This document shows positions 5,873 through 9,085 of a stretch of 9,085 nucleotides of DNA, one piece after another (the first letter of the stretch is position 1; every line of letters begins with the position of its first letter). Position numbers and translations under genes: made by a program. The DNA is from Asaia bogorensis (GTDB lineage: Bacteria; Pseudomonadota; Alphaproteobacteria; Acetobacterales; Acetobacteraceae): positions 1-9,085 of the forward strand of contig CAMCZJ010000125.1 in the NCBI GenBank assembly GCA_945886995.1, given 5' to 3'. The notes beneath the pieces are model-generated. The model was not told where the DNA came from. It was given only the letters and a program-made list of their open reading frames with translations, and did no database searches.

Positions 5873-7045
5873 ATGATGCCGCTTTCCCGCTTCACCGTGC
5901 TTGACCTGACGCGCGTCCGTTCCGGCCCCACCTGCGTGCGTCAGCTCGCTGATTGGGGCGCGAATGTGATCAAGGTCGAAGCAACCGATGAGGTTGATAC
6001 GGGCAAGGGCATGGGCGGAGAGCGCCATGGGCCGGATTTCCAGAATACCCACCGCAACAAGCGCGGCATGACGCTGAATTTGAAGGCGCCTGAGGGGTTG
6101 GCGGCCTTCCACCGCCTGGTCGCCAAGGCCGATGTTGTCGTGGAAAACTACCGTCCGGATGTGAAGGAACGCTTGGGGATTGATTTCGCTGCGCTATCGG
6201 CAGTCAATCCGCGCATTGTGCTGGGCTCGATTTCCGGCTTCGGCCAGGATGGGCCCTATGCCAAGCGGCCCGGCTTTGACCAGATTGCCCAGGGCATGGG
6301 CGGCATCATGAGCGTGACCGGCCTGCCCGGCCAGGGCCCGGTGCGCGCGGGCATTCCTGTCGCGGACCTGACGGCGGGGCTGTACACCGCGATCGGTATT
6401 CTGGTGGCGCTGCTGGAACGCGAAACCACCGGTAAGGGCCGCTGGGTGCATACCAGCCTGCTGGAAGCCATGATTGCCATGATGGATTTCCAGGCAACCC
6501 GTTGGACCATGAAGGGCGATATCCCGGGCCAGGCCGGCAATGACCACCCAACAACGACGCCGACCGGCCTGTTCCGCACCAAGGATGGGCTGATGAACCT
6601 GGCCGGTGGCGGGCAGCAAATGTGGGATCGGATTGTTGCCACACTTGGCATTACCGAAGAAGCCAAGGACCCTGCCTTGGCCACCGACAAATCGCGCCAC
6701 GCCAATCGCGACAAGACCAATGCGCTGCTGCAATCGCGCCTGATCGAAAAAACCACCGCCGAATGGGTGGAAGGGCTGAACAAGGCCGGCGTGCCGAGTG
6801 GCCCAGTTTACACCATGGACCAGGTTTTTGCCGATACGCAGGTGAAGCATCTGGGCATGGCGATGCCGGTGGCCCATCCCGCCCTTGGTGAAATCGCCCT
6901 GGTGCGCGCGCCGATGCAGATTGCGGGTGTGGCCTGTGCGCGGAACCCAACCCCGGAACGGGGCGAACATACTGATCAGGTTCTGGGCGAGTTTGGCTTC
7001 ACTGCCGAGGAAATCGCCGCGCTGCGGGCCGCGCGTGCGATTTGA
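5873..7045 (+). CDS. Family III CoA-transferase (CaiB/BaiF type)
   Basis: A 390-aa enzyme that moves CoA from one acyl-CoA to a free carboxylic acid through an aspartyl-CoA thioester. Evidence: the N-terminal VLDLTRVRSGPTCVRQLADW (9-28) and GANVIKVE (29-36), the segment NKRGMTLNLK (62-71), SGFGQDGPYAKRPGFDQIAQ (121-140), and the catalytic aspartate D165 in GIPVADLTAGLYTAIGI (160-176), in the position of Asp169 of formyl-CoA transferase. The C-terminal region GVPSGPVYTMDQVFAD (306-321) is also typical. Length fits (about 390-430). Start: ATG at 5873 with GGAGA (5861-5865) seven bases upstream; the residues before it in frame show no homology. Divergent from the crotonase gene. Acceptor and donor acids cannot be told from sequence; the Bug-type remnant nearby suggests an imported carboxylate. 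Confidence 0.92.
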   Translation: MMPLSRFTVLDLTRVRSGPTCVRQLADWGANVIKVEATDEVDTGKGMGGERHGPDFQNTHRNKRGMTLNLKAPEGLAAFHRLVAKADVVVENYRPDVKERLGIDFAALSAVNPRIVLGSISGFGQDGPYAKRPGFDQIAQGMGGIMSVTGLPGQGPVRAGIPVADLTAGLYTAIGILVALLERETTGKGRWVHTSLLEAMIAMMDFQATRWTMKGDIPGQAGNDHPTTTPTGLFRTKDGLMNLAGGGQQMWDRIVATLGITEEAKDPALATDKSRHANRDKTNALLQSRLIEKTTAEWVEGLNKAGVPSGPVYTMDQVFADTQVKHLGMAMPVAHPALGEIALVRAPMQIAGVACARNPTPERGEHTDQVLGEFGFTAEEIAALRAARAI

Positions 7046-7068
7046 CGCGGCGCTGCTGACTTGACCCC

Positions 7069-7098
7069 CAAGCCCCCGGCGCCCATTCCGGGGGCTTG
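7069..7098 (+). terminator. 11-bp hairpin after the CoA-transferase, overlapping the next start codon
   Basis: CAAGCCCCCGG (7069-7079) and CCGGGGGCTTG (7088-7098) form a perfect 11-bp stem with an 8-base loop, 23 bases after the CoA-transferase stop. It looks like a terminator stem but lacks a T-run. Its right arm ends in the TTG used as the probable start of the MFS gene, so it may instead, or also, mask that gene's translation start. Confidence 0.5.
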
Positions 7099-8265
7099 AA
7101 GACCGATCTTTCCATCCTGCCGCTTTTGGCCCTGGCCGCTTTCGCGACCGGAGGCGGCATTCGCATGCTTGATCCGCTGCTGCCGTCTCTCGCTTCGGAT
7201 TTCGGCGTGACGGTGGCGGGTGCTGCGCCGGTGCTGGCTGGGTTTTCGATTGCCTATGGCGCGGGGCAGGTGGTGATCGGGCCGCTTGGGGATCGTTATG
7301 GCAAGCTCCGCGTCGCGTGGTTTGCCTTGCTGCTTTATGGCTTTGGCTTGGCGGCCTGCGCGCTGGCTTGGGACCTCTCGGCCATGGTGGCGCTGCGTAC
7401 GCTCACGGGGCTTTTGGCAGGGGCGGTTATTCCTTTGGCGCTCGCCTGGATTGGCGATGCGGTGCCCTATGCTGAGCGGCAGGCCACCATCGGGCGCTTC
7501 CTGACCGGCATGGTGATGGCGCAATTGCTGGTCGGGCCGCTTTCCGGCGTGCTGGCAGACTTGGCCGGCTGGCGCGCTTCCTTCCTGGTGCTGGCCTTGC
7601 TGGCGCTGGTGGTCTCTGTGCTGCTGGGGCGGCGGCTCGGGAACGAGCTTTGGCGGGCCGAGGCATCTAAAGCCGGGCGCGGTTTTCGTGGCAGTTTCCG
7701 GCCCTATCTGACGCTATTCTCGCGCCCTGCCGGGCAGCGCCTGATGGTGGCGGCCTTTATTGATGGCGCTGCGCTGTTTGGTGGCGCTTTTCCGCTGACC
7801 GGTTCGCTATTGATCGAGCGTTTCGGCTATTCGCCAGCCATGGCGGGGCTGGTGGTGGCGGGCTTTGGGCTTGGCGCCTTTACCTACACGCGGCTTGCGA
7901 AACGCCTGGTGGCGCGCCTTGGCGAAAAGCGCTTGCTGACTTTGGGCGGAGTGTTGCTGGCCGCTGGGTTGGTGGGGACGGCCTTTGCGCCGAATGGGCT
8001 GGTGGTCGCGGCAATGCAATTCTGGCTCGGCCTTGCCTTCTACATGCTGCATGGCGTCTTGCAGGCACGCGCGACCGAGGCGTTGCCGGAAGCGCGCGGC
8101 ACGGCGGTGGCGGCCTTCGCCATGGCGCTGTTTTTTGGCCAGAGCATCGGCGCGCTGGTGTTCGGCACCATTCTGCACATGTCGGGCTATGCGGCGGTAT
8201 TCGTTGTCGCGGCCATCGCCACGCTTGGCCTGATGGTCTGGAGCAGGCGCTTGCTGAGTGTTTGA
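7096..8265 (+). CDS. Major facilitator superfamily transporter
   Basis: A 389-aa hydrophobic protein with about 12 predicted membrane helices in two halves separated by a charged loop (about residues 178-205, RRLGNELWRAEASKAGRG). The MFS motif A is clear as GPLGDRYGKL (62-71) after the second helix; the first helix ends with RMLDPLLPSLASDFG (23-37), typical of drug- or sugar-efflux-like members. It is probably a proton-driven exporter in the inner membrane; the substrate is unknown. Start: the TTG at 7096 is the only start-type codon between the upstream in-frame stop (7057-7059) and the first helix. The next ATG, residue 24, would delete that helix. The G-run before the TTG is too close to be a normal ribosome-binding site and lies in a hairpin, so the exact start is uncertain. 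It follows the CoA-transferase by 50 bases and is followed by a bidirectional terminator. Confidence 0.88.
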   Translation: MKTDLSILPLLALAAFATGGGIRMLDPLLPSLASDFGVTVAGAAPVLAGFSIAYGAGQVVIGPLGDRYGKLRVAWFALLLYGFGLAACALAWDLSAMVALRTLTGLLAGAVIPLALAWIGDAVPYAERQATIGRFLTGMVMAQLLVGPLSGVLADLAGWRASFLVLALLALVVSVLLGRRLGNELWRAEASKAGRGFRGSFRPYLTLFSRPAGQRLMVAAFIDGAALFGGAFPLTGSLLIERFGYSPAMAGLVVAGFGLGAFTYTRLAKRLVARLGEKRLLTLGGVLLAAGLVGTAFAPNGLVVAAMQFWLGLAFYMLHGVLQARATEALPEARGTAVAAFAMALFFGQSIGALVFGTILHMSGYAAVFVVAAIATLGLMVWSRRLLSV

Positions 8266-8285
8266 TGCTGAATGAATGAAGCAAA

Positions 8286-8312
8286 AAAGGGGCAGCCTGG
8301 GACTGCCCCTTT
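8286..8312. terminator. Bidirectional intrinsic terminator
   Basis: AAAGGGGCAG (8286-8295) and CTGCCCCTTT (8303-8312) form a perfect 10-bp stem with a 7-base loop. A run of six A's precedes the G-run on the plus strand, giving a T6 tail on the minus strand; TTT follows on the plus strand. It lies between two convergent genes and should stop both, better for the minus-strand gene. Confidence 0.85.
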
Positions 8313-8344
8313 CCGTTAGCACGCGCCGCAAAAGGGTGCGGGGT

Positions 8345-9085
8345 TCAGCGCAAATCCACCGTGGTTAAGTCCTGGAACCAGGATTGGGCCGAGGTGAAGC
8401 CCGTCACGCGCCGGCTCATGGCGCGGGGGTTCAGATCATGCACAATCCAAAGCCAGGGGGGATTATCCACCAGCCGCGCATGGGCGGTGGCAAGCAGTTG
8501 GTTGATCTTCGCGGGGTCGCGTTCGCGTTCCAATTCAGCGAAGGCGGCATCAAATTGGTCATCCTTCCAATGGCCATTATTCGAACCGCGCGGCGCGAAA
8601 TTGGAAGACAGGAACCAACGCGCGAAGGCTGAGGCATCAGACGAATAAAGGCTGATATTCACCGCATCCGCGCCAAGCCAGGCCGGCTGATCCGGCGGGA
8701 AGCGGAGTGCGGCCAGCAGCGTGTTCCATTCCACCACGTCGAAATTCACCCGCACGCCGCAATTTTGTTGCAGCGATTGCTGGAGGAATTCATTCATCGG
8801 CAGCGGCAGCATCTGGCCCGAACCGGAATTGGATATGCCGACCTTAAGCGTCAGCGGGCGCTGCGCGTTATACCCCGCTTCCGCCAGCAAGGCGCGGCCC
8901 CGCGCGGGGTCCAGCCGATAGCGATTTTGCGGATTGCCGAAGGTGGGGTCATTCGCCTTCACAAAGCCCGCGGAAGGCTCAGCGGTGCCATTCAGCAATT
9001 GCACCATGCCATCACGGTCAATGCAGTAATTCAGCGCCTGACGCACGCGCACATCAGCCACCGGGCTGCTCGCACGACCCGTGGC
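8345..9085 (-). CDS. ABC transporter substrate-binding protein, family 5, C-terminal part (runs off right edge)
   Basis: The last 246 residues of a periplasmic solute-binding protein of the SBP_bac_5 family (oligopeptide, dipeptide, nickel and related solutes), which normally has about 500-550 aa; the start and signal peptide lie beyond the window. The visible part opens with VADVRVRQALNYCIDRDGMV, the family's signature hinge region, then DPARGRALLAEAGY, typical of lobe II. The later FARWFLSSNFAPRGSNNGHW, DDQFDAAFAELERERDP and WLWIVHDLNPRAM match the usual C-terminal lobe. The frame is open to the window edge, so the GTG at 9061 is not the start. No permease or ATPase genes are downstream; they would have to be beyond the right edge, upstream of this gene. 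The ligand cannot be told from this fragment. Confidence 0.9.
   Translation of the reverse strand, partial: ATGRASSPVADVRVRQALNYCIDRDGMVQLLNGTAEPSAGFVKANDPTFGNPQNRYRLDPARGRALLAEAGYNAQRPLTLKVGISNSGSGQMLPLPMNEFLQQSLQQNCGVRVNFDVVEWNTLLAALRFPPDQPAWLGADAVNISLYSSDASAFARWFLSSNFAPRGSNNGHWKDDQFDAAFAELERERDPAKINQLLATAHARLVDNPPWLWIVHDLNPRAMSRRVTGFTSAQSWFQDLTTVDLR

Noticed and set aside
5750..6112. N-terminal extension of the crotonase frame by 121 residues
   Set aside because: It overlaps the start of the CoA-transferase on the other strand and lacks similarity to the family; the ATG at 5749 has a good ribosome-binding site and gives the normal length.
6194..6970. A 258-codon open frame on the minus strand opposite the CoA-transferase
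   Set aside because: Antisense to a clear enzyme gene, His/Gly-rich with no recognisable domain.
1..9085. A search by eye for tRNA genes, CRISPR repeats, insertion-sequence ends, phage or defence genes
   Set aside because: None was seen; the window reads as ordinary chromosomal core and catabolic accessory DNA.

Overview
The window looks like chromosomal DNA of a GC-rich alphaproteobacterium. The rpmH, rnpA, yidD and yidC proteins resemble those of Acetobacteraceae (Roseomonas-like) organisms. The lineage call rests on protein recognition and base composition, not on a search, and is moderate in confidence.

Positions 1-1338 (minus strand) hold the conserved housekeeping cluster rpmH > rnpA > yidD > yidC, with yidC running off the left edge. 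A good sigma-70-type promoter lies upstream of rpmH, which starts with GTG. rnpA and yidD overlap by four bases. The cluster makes ribosomal protein L34, the RNase P protein, and two membrane-protein insertion factors.

Positions 1339-4700 (plus strand) hold a tight three-gene operon: a cytosine-deaminase-type amidohydrolase, a GMC-family FAD oxidoreductase and a small lipocalin-like protein. Coupling is by an ATGA overlap and a 10-base gap. A candidate promoter and a 25-bp near-perfect palindrome, a possible operator, precede it. The three proteins probably act on one small organic substrate, but the sequence does not say which.

Positions 4737-5749 (minus strand) hold a crotonase-fold protein that appears to lack both usual catalytic glutamates. 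Just downstream is a 68-residue remnant of a tripartite-tricarboxylate (Bug-type) periplasmic binding protein. It has lost its middle and its start codon reads ATA. Divergent from the crotonase, at 5873-7045, is a family III (CaiB/BaiF) CoA-transferase. The two probably handle the CoA ester of some organic acid, and the Bug protein once may have captured that acid.

Positions 7096-8265 (plus strand) encode a 12-helix MFS transporter whose apparent TTG start sits in the arm of an 11-bp hairpin. A bidirectional terminator separates it from the convergent gene at 8345-9085, the C-terminal part of a family 5 (oligopeptide/dipeptide-type) ABC substrate-binding protein that runs off the right edge.

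I see no tRNA, rRNA, CRISPR array, insertion sequence, phage gene or obvious new multigene system. The most interesting items are the uncharacterised operon with its palindrome, the unusual crotonase, and the fossil transporter gene.
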